Below, piece after piece: positions 7,655 to 15,643 of a stretch of DNA of 41,116 nucleotides; position 1 is the first letter of the stretch; each line of letters starts with the position of its first letter. The stretch comes from Clostridiales bacterium UBA1316 (GTDB lineage Bacteria; Bacillota; Clostridia; Oscillospirales; Oscillospiraceae). Made by a program: the position numbers and the translations under genes. The notes beneath the pieces were generated by a model. It did no database searches, was not told the DNA's origin, and saw only the letters and a list, made by a program, of their open reading frames with translations. The stretch spans positions 1 to 41,116 of the forward strand of contig DBTM01000034.1 of the NCBI GenBank assembly GCA_002307055.1. The letters are read 5' to 3'.

Positions 7655-8761
7655 TCAAATCTGCATACCCGAAGTGTCTGGTTTCCCTGTGCTTACAGGT
7701 TTCCTGATTTTTGAAACAATAAGTGTTACTGCAGGCAGTATAAACAGGAAAAAGGTGGCATAGGTGGCAGCGGCATTAAACCATTTTGTATGGGCATCTG
7801 TCGACAGAAAGATGAAATTCGCGTAAATTACAACCAGAGCAGTAATTATTGCAATTAAGCTTTTATAATCTTTGATATTAAAAAGCTTGCTGGCACCCGT
7901 CACTGTTGCGTAGAGCAGTATACTTATTTTGAAGAAAAACATTATAATAAGGATCGTCGCATAGACAATGTCTAATCGTGTGAGAATTTCCCCTACATCA
8001 ATAAGCCGTATGGCTGCAAAAGTCGGCGTTGCGGTAAATAAAGTATAATCGCCCAATACGGCAATATCTCTCATTACTATAACAAGAATGGTCAGCGCGG
8101 CTATGAAAAAGCCGCCTTTTAACGCTTTTCCGACATCATTAGGGTTTTTCATATCCTGTACAAACATCAAAAATACGAGAATCTCGCAAAAAGGCAGCAT
8201 TGTAACAAGATGAGTGCTTAGCAGATAATTTTTGACAGGTAAATTCAAAACGGGCAAAAAATTCTCAAAATGTATCTCTTTCACCAGAAGCAGCCCATTA
8301 AAAATTACAGCAGCGATATTAATGACGGTAATGAGCACGCTAAAGCTTGTCATATAATGAGCACCCTTGCGCACCGTGTAAGAGCAAACAAGCAGGAATA
8401 CTAAATAAATTATTACGATTGGTGTTCCGGGCAAAATAATTGACTTCACAAATTCTCCAAGGTCATTTGTGTTGAAAAGAGTCAGAGTGAGAAAGAAAAA
8501 TACATATAAAGCCGATAATATCCTGCCGATGACAGGTCCGAATACCGCATCATTTATTTCAATCAAGCTAAATCCGGGATGATCCCTGACGAGCCGGCAA
8601 TAAATCGAAATGATAAAATAGCTGACCGCTGCCGCAAGGACGATGGGAATCCATGATTGATTCTTCGTATAAGTGTAGAGTGTTTTCGTCAGTAAAGCGG
8701 ATGCGATAATGAAAGCCGCAACAGAATACCGCAGCTGTGTTGTTGTTATCTGATGGTTCAT
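7655..8761 (-). CDS. GerAB-family germinant receptor B subunit (copy 3 of 3)
   Basis: About 368 residues and around ten membrane helices, in the spore germination GerAB/GerKB family of the APC transporter superfamily. It shares with its two neighbours the block PGFSLIEINDAVFG in the second-third helix region and ILPGTP after the NTNDLGEF segment. B subunits bind germinant in the inner spore membrane together with A and C subunits. ATG 8761 is preferred: AAGGGA lies about 10 nt before it, whereas the in-frame GTG at 8770 sits too close to that box. It is the third B gene after gerA and gerC. Confidence 0.9.
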   Translation of the reverse strand: MNHQITTTQLRYSVAAFIIASALLTKTLYTYTKNQSWIPIVLAAAVSYFIISIYCRLVRDHPGFSLIEINDAVFGPVIGRILSALYVFFFLTLTLFNTNDLGEFVKSIILPGTPIVIIYLVFLLVCSYTVRKGAHYMTSFSVLITVINIAAVIFNGLLLVKEIHFENFLPVLNLPVKNYLLSTHLVTMLPFCEILVFLMFVQDMKNPNDVGKALKGGFFIAALTILVIVMRDIAVLGDYTLFTATPTFAAIRLIDVGEILTRLDIVYATILIIMFFFKISILLYATVTGASKLFNIKDYKSLIAIITALVVIYANFIFLSTDAHTKWFNAAATYATFFLFILPAVTLIVSKIRKPVSTGKPDTSGMQI

Positions 8762-8789
8762 GATGCGCACTTCCCTTAGCAGAACTTTC

Positions 8790-9884
8790 TCATACCTGCG
8801 TTTTTACAACTTTTGAGCTTCCCCGTACAAATGATACGATCAGCGTGAGCACCGGCAATATTAATATAAAGAAGGTCGAATACATTGCCGCCGCCGTAAT
8901 ATTCCATTTTATATGCTCGGACACTGTTACAAATAACGCCGCGGCGTATATAACAATAAGCACGCTGAATATGCACACAAATATTTGATAGGAATCGATG
9001 TGAAATAGTCTGCTGAATCCCGAAACCGCCGCAAAGTATACGATACAGACCTTAAAAAACAAAAGCGACATCAATATAACAGCGTAAACAATCTCCAGCC
9101 GCGTGAGGACATCGCCGATATCAACCAGTCGTATAGTGGAATAAGTCGGCATAGAGCTGATCGTATTATACTGACCAAGCACCATTATATCCCGCAGGAC
9201 GATGATTAGCAGCAGCACTCCGCCAATAATCAGTCCGCCTTTTGCGGCTCTGCCGAAATTCACCGATTTATGCATATATGGGATGAACATCATAAATGCT
9301 ATTATTTCGCAAAAAGGGAGCATTGTAACAATATGGGCACCGATCAGGTAGTTTTTTATAGGTAATTCAAATGCTGGCTGCAGATTCTTTATTTCTGTCT
9401 TATTAAATAGAAGGACTGTATTGAGCAAAATTGCGAACATGGCCATAACAGCGACTAACATGCCGTAACGCGTCATATTAACAGGCCCCTTGTGAACAGC
9501 CCAGGCACAGACACTTATAAATATAATAAAAATTACTGTGAGCGGCGTACCCGGTAAGATACTGCTTTTTACGAAGTCGCCCAAATCCCGTGTATTGAAG
9601 CAAGCCAGAGACAAAAAATAGAGAATATAGAAACCCGATACCGCATTTCCTGCGTATTTGCCAAAAACCGCATCATTAATCTCAATCAGGCTGAATCCCG
9701 GATATCTATCCGACAAGCTGCCGTAAACACTAACGATGATGACGCTGGCGAAAAATCCAATGATGACGGATATCCATGAATCATTTTTTACGAAATAATA
9801 TAAATTACTCGTCAGTAAACTTGAAGCGGTGATAAAGGCACCAACTGAATACATGAGCTGTTTTGCTGATATTGCGTTATTCAT
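8790..9884 (-). CDS. GerAB-family germinant receptor B subunit (copy 2 of 3)
   Basis: A 364-residue multi-helix membrane protein of the GerAB family. Diagnostic segments are PGFSLIEINDAVFG, FNTRDLGDFVK, ILPGTPL and MLPFCEIIAFMMF. A strong AAAGGAGGT ribosome site precedes the ATG. It is closest to the downstream copy (shared NDLGEFVK/RDLGDFVK and HIVTMLPFCEI/HLVTMLPFCEI motifs), so these two look like the more recent duplication. Different B subunits can give different germinant specificity to one A/C pair, as known for operons with extra B genes in Bacillus megaterium. Confidence 0.9.
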   Translation of the reverse strand: MNNAISAKQLMYSVGAFITASSLLTSNLYYFVKNDSWISVIIGFFASVIIVSVYGSLSDRYPGFSLIEINDAVFGKYAGNAVSGFYILYFLSLACFNTRDLGDFVKSSILPGTPLTVIFIIFISVCAWAVHKGPVNMTRYGMLVAVMAMFAILLNTVLLFNKTEIKNLQPAFELPIKNYLIGAHIVTMLPFCEIIAFMMFIPYMHKSVNFGRAAKGGLIIGGVLLLIIVLRDIMVLGQYNTISSMPTYSTIRLVDIGDVLTRLEIVYAVILMSLLFFKVCIVYFAAVSGFSRLFHIDSYQIFVCIFSVLIVIYAAALFVTVSEHIKWNITAAAMYSTFFILILPVLTLIVSFVRGSSKVVKTQV

Positions 9885-9906
9885 TTTTGGCTACCTCCTT
9901 TAACCT

Positions 9907-11007
9907 CTATTCGGCTGCTGTCATTGGTTGCTTAAAGAAGCCTCGGCAGACTGCGACAATAAGCGTTAACAAAGGCAGCAAAACAACAAAAAAAGTATGA
10001 TGAACCTGCGAAGCGCCATTGATCAGCCACTCCGTATGCTCACCTGCCGAACGAAATACGATCATGGCGTATAGGATTAAAAGTGTTCCGAGGCTATAGA
10101 GCATAAACTGATATGAGTTTAATTTATTAAGCCGCTGTATACCTGAGACAGCCGCACATAAAAATACGGATACTTTGTAAAACATCAAAGAAATCAATGT
10201 CGCTATATATATGATGTCCATTCGCGTAATGATGTCTCCGGCATTGATCATTCTTATTGTAGAAAATGACGGAAAAGTGAATAGCTCGGAGCTCTGTCCC
10301 AATACCCCGATATCTCTCAAAACGATAAGCAATAATACCAGAGCGCCGATCAGCAGTCCCAGTAGAAGCGCTTTTCCAAACTCTTTTGGTTTTTGTAAAT
10401 CCGGCATAAACATCAGTAAAACAAAAGGATCACATAATGGGATCATCGACAATGAATGCATTCCGACTAAGTAATCAGAAGCCGACAGTGATAATCCCGG
10501 CAGAAAATTTGCTGCATTATAATCATTCATGAGCAGCAGCGCGTTGAGTAAAATAATCGCAATAGCCAGGAAAGAAAACAATACGCTGTATTTCATGAGA
10601 TTTTGCGACCCTTTTTGTACAGCCCACACACATACGGCGACGAAAACAACGAGGATATAAATCATCGGCGTACTGGGCAGAATAAATGCTTTTGTAAAAT
10701 TACCGACGACATTGGTATTTAAAGCTGCAATCGTAAAAAAGAAATAGATATACAGTATCGAAACAATTTTCCCAAAAGCGAAGCCGAAGACAGTTTTATT
10801 TATTTCAATCAGAGAAAAACCGGGGAATTTATTTGCAAGCACCGAATAGATGAAATAAATAGCAGAGCTAACGAAAAAAGACAGGATGACAATGAGCCAT
10901 GCGTCATTTTTTGTATAGACATAGAGATGCTTCGTTAAAATACTCGTTGCCATGATGAGGACAGCGGCAGCGTGGGTAAGCTGTTTGGATGTCACTTTTT
11001 TATTCAA
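9907..11007 (-). CDS. GerAB-family germinant receptor B subunit (copy 1 of 3)
   Basis: A 366-residue GerAB-family membrane protein with PGFSLIEINKTVFG, LNTNVVGNFTKAFILPSTP and MIPLCDPFVLLMF. It differs from the two downstream copies at positions they share (for example CD for CE in the sixth-helix region), so it is the more divergent B subunit. The start is TTG at 11007. The Shine-Dalgarno AAGGAG lies inside the last codons of gerC, 12 nt before the TTG, and the two genes are 7 bp apart, which points to translational coupling with the C subunit. Confidence 0.9.
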   Translation of the reverse strand: MNKKVTSKQLTHAAAVLIMATSILTKHLYVYTKNDAWLIVILSFFVSSAIYFIYSVLANKFPGFSLIEINKTVFGFAFGKIVSILYIYFFFTIAALNTNVVGNFTKAFILPSTPMIYILVVFVAVCVWAVQKGSQNLMKYSVLFSFLAIAIILLNALLLMNDYNAANFLPGLSLSASDYLVGMHSLSMIPLCDPFVLLMFMPDLQKPKEFGKALLLGLLIGALVLLLIVLRDIGVLGQSSELFTFPSFSTIRMINAGDIITRMDIIYIATLISLMFYKVSVFLCAAVSGIQRLNKLNSYQFMLYSLGTLLILYAMIVFRSAGEHTEWLINGASQVHHTFFVVLLPLLTLIVAVCRGFFKQPMTAAE

Positions 11008-11014
11008 AATTCAC

Positions 11015-12208
11015 TTACGCTCCTTCAGGAGATAACGGCATAACTATCCGTCCGCTTCCATCCACTTTTGCTTTTACTTCGATATTAACCGTTATATTCC
11101 TGTACAGCGCATCCCAATTGTTCTTCATTTCCTTCCACTGATCCGGGTATTTTCGATTAATACATTCGCCGAAACCGAAAACATCGGCGTTAAGCTCCTT
11201 TGATTTTGCAACAGTGTTTTGAATTTCAGCCTTAATAGCTGACTCAGATGCATTCAGCAGAGCCGGTACATTATCCGGATCAGTTAAATTCGCCGTACCG
11301 GACTGGTCGCCAAGCCCGATCGTTGTTCTAACCTCTACATTAAACACAGCCGATCCATCCGTATATAAAACTGGTGTCACCTTACAGCTTGCGTCCCTGA
11401 TTTCTACTGTTGCTGTCGCGTTCAAGACATTAACCTCAAAAACACCTGTTTTAACTTTCCCTTTAACCAGCAGCAAACCTCTTGTCTGACTGTCGTCAAG
11501 CTCACCAACCATTTTACTTTCTTTGAAAACAGCACACCCATTGACATACAGCCTTCGTTTGTCGTTATCTTCTATAATTTGAACCATTGGTGCAACAGCG
11601 GCTGTTGTCTTACTGATCATCGTACTGACAAACTCAAATTCGGTAACGATTGGAGCATGGCTCGTTATTTTTTGATCTTTGAGTATTTTGGCAAGCTCAA
11701 CACTTGGCAGTTTTTCGAATTCAGGTTCGATACTCAAAACATCAGAGGCTTTGTCTTTTGCCACAAAGATATAGAGCGTCATCCGCGCTTCAGCTGCTCT
11801 GGCAAAGAAATCAAAACAGTCCCGCACACCGTTTTCAGCAAGCCCGGCACTGACAATAATCACCTGATTATGCGCAACATAGATTTTACGGCTTATTTTA
11901 TGCTGCATCTCACGGATGATATAATTCATGTTTTTACCTGTATTTGAAACGTTGATATAAGCGGCAGAGGTATTCCCCCCTTCGCTTCCGCTCTTTGATG
12001 ATTTTGATTTTCCGCCTGAGGACTGTCCTCCAACCGGATTAGCCATCTGAACCGTCAGCTCGGTGTCCCCTTCAGTCTTGGCTTTATCTATAGCCACACC
12101 CATGACAATTCCCAGTGTATCGAGCTCCCTTCTATCAAAGCAGCCTGTAAGCATCGATATACAAGTGAGCATGATAATCCACAACGCAATATATCTACAT
12201 TGCTTCAT
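11015..12208 (-). CDS. Ger(x)C-family germinant receptor C subunit (lipoprotein)
   Basis: A 397-residue lipoprotein of the Ger(x)C family. The signal peptide ends in MLTGC with the lipidated Cys at residue 23, followed by FDRRELDTLGIVMGVAID, typical of GerAC N-termini. A Gly/Ser/Lys-rich insert (about residues 60-80) interrupts the first domain. The C-terminal part has the usual alpha/beta domain ending around WDALYRNITVNIEVKAKV. It anchors on the outer face of the inner spore membrane and completes the receptor complex. Its ATG overlaps the gerA stop codon (ATGA), the normal A-C coupling of ger operons. Confidence 0.92.
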   Translation of the reverse strand: MKQCRYIALWIIMLTCISMLTGCFDRRELDTLGIVMGVAIDKAKTEGDTELTVQMANPVGGQSSGGKSKSSKSGSEGGNTSAAYINVSNTGKNMNYIIREMQHKISRKIYVAHNQVIIVSAGLAENGVRDCFDFFARAAEARMTLYIFVAKDKASDVLSIEPEFEKLPSVELAKILKDQKITSHAPIVTEFEFVSTMISKTTAAVAPMVQIIEDNDKRRLYVNGCAVFKESKMVGELDDSQTRGLLLVKGKVKTGVFEVNVLNATATVEIRDASCKVTPVLYTDGSAVFNVEVRTTIGLGDQSGTANLTDPDNVPALLNASESAIKAEIQNTVAKSKELNADVFGFGECINRKYPDQWKEMKNNWDALYRNITVNIEVKAKVDGSGRIVMPLSPEGA

Positions 12209-13815
12209 TTTTGTTCGGAAGCCTCCCCGCTGCTGTCATCATTTGCTCCTGAAGGAGGAACGATATATTTCTTCCGCTGCCTGTCATCTGCCATACCCTT
12301 AGGTCGGCTGAGCATCATCCAGAGCGGTGCGCGCACAGCGGCATCCTTTGAATCTTCCAGATCAAACGGTACGGTTGGCGAAAGATACGGATAACCAAAG
12401 GATTCAAGCGAAGCCATATGCACTAGTGTGCCGAGCATTCCCATCGTTATACCGAAGCCTCCGAGAGTTGCAGCTAAAACTAAAAATATAATTCTCAAAA
12501 TTACCGCCGCATCATTTTGATTCGGGACGAGGAACCCTGAAACGGCTGTCAGTGCAACAACAATAACCATCGGTGCGCCAATGAGGCCGGCTGCGACAGC
12601 GGATTCGCCGATAACAAGAGCGCCGACAATGCTCAGCGCCGAGCCAACCGCCCGCGGGAGCCTAATACCGGCTTCTCTTAAAATTTCGAACAGGATGATC
12701 ATTATGAGTGATTCGACAAACGCAGGAAACGGCACACCTTCTCTGGCGCTGGCCATTGTGATAAGCAGGCTTGTCGGGATAAGCTCCTGATGATATGTTG
12801 TGACGGCAACATATAATGCGGGTGCTAACACAGTAAAAGCGAACCCGATGATTCGGATAATTCTCGTTATCGTAGCATAATACGGTCTAAAATAATAATC
12901 CTCCGCTGCCTGAAAGCTCTCGAGAAATAAAAACGGCATTGTCAGTATAAACGGCGTGCCGTCAGCGATAACGACAACACGTCCCTCCAGCATTTTTGCT
13001 GCTACGACGTCCGGTTTCTCTGTAAATCCAATCGTCGCAAAAATGGAGCCGGGCGAGTCTTCGATAAACTGTTCTATATAGCCGGTGTCAAGTATTGAAT
13101 CTGTTTTAATCGCCTTCAGCCGTTTCCTGACCTCATTGATCAGCTCCTGCTTCGCGACTCCGTTGATATAGGCGATTGCGATGTTTGTATGTGATTTTCT
13201 GCCGATGACCATTGATTCCAAAACAAGTGATTGGTTCTTTATTTTCCTTCTGATCAGGGATGTGTTTGTGCGTAAATTTTCTGTAAAGCTTTCTCGGGGA
13301 CCTCTGACAACCGCTTCACTCTGCGGTTCGCTTACACTGCGCTTTTCCCACCCCTTCGAGTTGATGACGGCAGCTTTTTCGATACCGTTAATAAGCAGCA
13401 CAACATCGCCGTTCAGAAATCCGTTTGTTGCTTCACTTATAGTCTCTACAAGCTCTACTTCGTTAACCGATATAACTGACTGCGATAGATAGGCAAACAA
13501 GCTTACCCGATCCTTTAACATCGCTTCATCAATGACCGCTTTATACATCAAGGGGCTGATTAAGTCTCTGTTCATAACCTCCACGTTAGCCATACCATCA
13601 ACGAAAACAAGGGCGGCATCAAGATTTTGCTCTCTGCCTATTGATAATTTTCGTATTACAACATCATTACTGTTGTTTGTATCGTTTTTTATAACCTGGA
13701 TTGCTTCACTGAGCTCTTTGGGAATATGGTCATCCTTATTTTTTTCTTTGGGGCTGTTGTTTTCCTGCTTTTTCGCAAACCAATAGCCTGCTTTTTTTAA
13801 AAGAAAGCTGAACAT
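12205..13815 (-). CDS. GerA-family germinant receptor A subunit
   Basis: A 536-residue protein of the GerA family (usual length 480-550). The N-terminal soluble part (about 1-300) has the duplicated GerAA fold, including VFVDGMANVEVMNRDLISPLM and AIAYINGVAKQELINEVRKRL. The C-terminal membrane domain starts near RPYYATITRI and contains REAGIRLPRAVGSALSIV and GALVIGESAVAAGLI, both family hallmarks. A Lys/Glu/Asn-rich tail precedes the first domain. It is the first gene of a leftward operon gerA-gerC-gerB-gerB-gerB. A TGGAGT ribosome site stands before the ATG and a sigma-G-like promoter about 45 bp upstream. Confidence 0.93.
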   Translation of the reverse strand: MFSFLLKKAGYWFAKKQENNSPKEKNKDDHIPKELSEAIQVIKNDTNNSNDVVIRKLSIGREQNLDAALVFVDGMANVEVMNRDLISPLMYKAVIDEAMLKDRVSLFAYLSQSVISVNEVELVETISEATNGFLNGDVVLLINGIEKAAVINSKGWEKRSVSEPQSEAVVRGPRESFTENLRTNTSLIRRKIKNQSLVLESMVIGRKSHTNIAIAYINGVAKQELINEVRKRLKAIKTDSILDTGYIEQFIEDSPGSIFATIGFTEKPDVVAAKMLEGRVVVIADGTPFILTMPFLFLESFQAAEDYYFRPYYATITRIIRIIGFAFTVLAPALYVAVTTYHQELIPTSLLITMASAREGVPFPAFVESLIMIILFEILREAGIRLPRAVGSALSIVGALVIGESAVAAGLIGAPMVIVVALTAVSGFLVPNQNDAAVILRIIFLVLAATLGGFGITMGMLGTLVHMASLESFGYPYLSPTVPFDLEDSKDAAVRAPLWMMLSRPKGMADDRQRKKYIVPPSGANDDSSGEASEQK

Positions 13816-13855
13816 AAATTTACTCCAACGCTCTTATTTACCTTTAAATTTCTAT

Positions 13856-13884
13856 TAGTATGGCTTTTTAATCATAAAACATTG
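13856..13884 (-). promoter_or_regulatory. possible sigma-G/sigma-F promoter of the ger operon
   Basis: On the minus strand CAATG (13880-13884) is followed by a 17-bp spacer and CATACTA (13856-13862). This fits the forespore consensus G-H-A-T-R / CAT-NN-TA at four of five and all seven informative positions. Germinant receptor operons in Bacilli are sigma-G dependent, so the match makes biological sense, but it is sequence-only evidence. Confidence 0.45.
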
Positions 13885-13926
13885 AAATTTTTAGCATCCA
13901 AGTATTTACATCACAGCCAGCGGTCA

Positions 13927-13968
13927 AATAGACAGGCCTCATGCAATTGAGCATGAAGCTTGTCTATT
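13927..13968. other. 18-bp stem-loop upstream of the ger operon
   Basis: AATAGACAGGCCTCATGC pairs with 13951-13968 (two G-U pairs) around the 6-nt loop AATTGA. It lies between the divergent ger operon and the zincin-like gene. Neither strand has a clear T-run, so it may be an operator, an RNA structure or a worn terminator. Confidence 0.45.
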
Positions 13969-14059
13969 ATTGTTCTTACTATTTTTTCCACATTCGTGTT
14001 TTTTCAGCAGTCTTCTCATTTATAAGTTTATATAATTCCATTATATTACATTTGTTGGG

Positions 14060-14548
14060 ATGATGATAATGGAAATCTATAAAACAGTATGTATTCATAG
14101 TAATCAGACGATGCAATGGTGCAGTTATATTTTAGATTGGAACAATATGCCTGTCTATATAACGAGCAATGGCACAGATTCACGAAGCGCTTTATATAAA
14201 GACGGTACGAGCTTCTTTATCATAAACGGTAATCTGATTAAAATTAAAAATGACGGATTTATACTTAACAGGCTTTGGCATGAGGTGGCGCATCTGTTCT
14301 TTCAGGATGTCTGGAAGCCGTGGGACATTCGGTACGAATACAGAGCAGATCTCATTGCTTCAGCCGCTTCAAGCAGAAATTTAACACTGAGCCGATTATA
14401 CGCACTTCAAAAGATGACAACAGAACAAGCTTCTTTGCAAACAATCAGCAAAAGAATCAAAAACCTGTACAGCACCCCAAATACTTACACAAAAGCAACC
14501 GCGCTGTATATGTTCAACAGCTTAAAGCCGGTCACCATATTAAAATAG
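14060..14548 (+). CDS. zincin-like protein with HEVAH motif
   Basis: A 162-residue protein with the zinc-binding motif HEVAH at residues 74-78 inside RLWHEVAHLFF, and a plausible third ligand Glu in YEYRAD (about 93). This arrangement resembles the HExxH...ExxAD cores of compact metallopeptidases such as the ImmA/M78 type. No signal peptide is visible. The C-terminal third is helical with many Thr, Ser and Lys. The start region is MMIM, so ATG 14060, 14063 or 14069 are all possible; TTGGGA precedes the first. It stands alone between the divergent ger operon and a converging small gene. Substrate and role are unknown. Confidence 0.7.
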   Translation: MMIMEIYKTVCIHSNQTMQWCSYILDWNNMPVYITSNGTDSRSALYKDGTSFFIINGNLIKIKNDGFILNRLWHEVAHLFFQDVWKPWDIRYEYRADLIASAASSRNLTLSRLYALQKMTTEQASLQTISKRIKNLYSTPNTYTKATALYMFNSLKPVTILK

Positions 14549-14587
14549 ATGTTTTGAATGTGCGGTCTACCCGTTACTTCGGATATA

Positions 14588-14875
14588 TTACAGATATACA
14601 CCTCTACGTGTCATAGTCATATAACCGTTCGCTATCTTTTCTGATTGAACATTGGCACAATTTGAAGCGTTGACGAGTGACTCAAAGACATCCTGCGCTG
14701 ATTTTTCTATAAAATCGTCAGACTTCTCTTGAACCTGCTTGAATCTGGTTTCGGATCTGCTGTTTCTGCTGCTTACGGCTTCTATGCAGCCGAGCGTCTC
14801 ATCATTTGCCGTTAAATCTCCGGCTCCTCCGTTCCTGATGTTGGAAAAAACGACTTTCATCATACCTGTTTCCAT
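14588..14875 (-). CDS. small hypothetical protein downstream of tetR
   Basis: A 95-residue soluble protein with no membrane segment. The start is convincing: GGGAGGA lies about 8 nt before the ATG at 14875. The middle is helical and charged (RSETRFKQVQEKSDDFIEKSAQDVFESLV), the end is MTMTRRGVYL. No family recognised. It follows the TetR-type regulator by 39 bp on the same strand, so the pair is probably one transcription unit and this protein may be a target or partner of the regulator. Confidence 0.6.
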   Translation of the reverse strand: METGMMKVVFSNIRNGGAGDLTANDETLGCIEAVSSRNSRSETRFKQVQEKSDDFIEKSAQDVFESLVNASNCANVQSEKIANGYMTMTRRGVYL

Positions 14876-14914
14876 TTGTTAATCCTCCCGCTTTTCTTTT
14901 ATCTTTTATCCGGA

Positions 14915-15472
14915 TTATCTTGCCTTGTCTAAAATAATGCGGATGTCCTCACGAATTGCCTCTTCGGATAAATAGCGGTTTTTTACTACAATAGTTTCTA
15001 TCAGATTGTCAAGCAGATGTATGAGTGTCCGAATGACGACAATCCAGTTACCGACATCACTCAGATGCGGCATAATAAGCTGAAAATGCCAAGGTATTAA
15101 AGTTTTCTCCCATTCGTCCATCACCTCGCGCAGTTCCTCATCGCCGTCAAACAGAAGATTTACCTTAACACCCAGCCGATACACTTTTTTATCGTAGCTG
15201 CTGAGCTTATTAAGTTTATAAACATACTGTGTGTAAAATTCAACAATATCACTGTTCTTAATTGACTTGGAATGCCTGTCGAGCAGCTCAAAATAGTCTT
15301 TATTAATGATTTCGTGAAAGAGTTCTTTTTTGCTGTTGAAATAATAATAGACCATCGGAAGAGAACAATTAACATCCTTTGCAATGTTACGAATCGTCGC
15401 CCCATGGTATCCGTCTTTATTGAAATGATCTACGGCAACTTCTTTAATTTTTGCTCTTAAATCAGATTCCAT
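14915..15472 (-). CDS. TetR/AcrR-family transcriptional regulator
   Basis: A 185-residue TetR-type repressor. The N-terminal helix-turn-helix (about residues 8-50) reads YHGATIRNIAKDVNCSLPM followed by VYYYFNSKKELF, a clear family signature. The C-terminal helical domain would bind an unknown ligand. AAAGGAGA precedes the ATG. The upstream 60 bp carry two related motifs, GTTCGATAACAATT (15497-15510) and TTTCGACAATTTG (15520-15532), in direct orientation and overlapping a possible promoter, which could be its own operator. The only gene likely to be cotranscribed is the small hypothetical gene at 14588. Confidence 0.88.
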   Translation of the reverse strand: MESDLRAKIKEVAVDHFNKDGYHGATIRNIAKDVNCSLPMVYYYFNSKKELFHEIINKDYFELLDRHSKSIKNSDIVEFYTQYVYKLNKLSSYDKKVYRLGVKVNLLFDGDEELREVMDEWEKTLIPWHFQLIMPHLSDVGNWIVVIRTLIHLLDNLIETIVVKNRYLSEEAIREDIRIILDKAR

Positions 15473-15506
15473 AGTTCATCTCCTTTTTTATTTAACGTTC
15501 GATAAC

Positions 15507-15535
15507 AATTTACCTCATGTTTCGACAATTTGCAA
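15507..15535 (-). promoter_or_regulatory. possible promoter/operator of tetR
   Basis: On the minus strand TTGCAA (15530-15535), 17 bp, TAAATT (15507-15512). The direct repeats with core TTCGAYAA, about 22 bp apart, lie over this promoter, as expected for autoregulation. Confidence 0.4.
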
Positions 15536-15578
15536 GTGTTTTTTACATTATTTCTATAATGTTCCATAAATACAACAA

Positions 15579-15616
15579 AACAGGGACTTTCCCGTTTTTA
15601 TAGGAAAGTCCCTGTT
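15579..15616. terminator. terminator of the capD-like gene
   Basis: AACAGGGACTTTCC (15579-15592) and its perfect complement at 15603-15616 form a 14-bp stem with a 10-nt loop. On the minus strand it is followed by TTGTTGTATTT and lies 28 bp past the end of the dehydratase gene. Confidence 0.7.
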
Positions 15617-15643
15617 ATTTGTTGTTGATCTGCTCGGTTTTTG

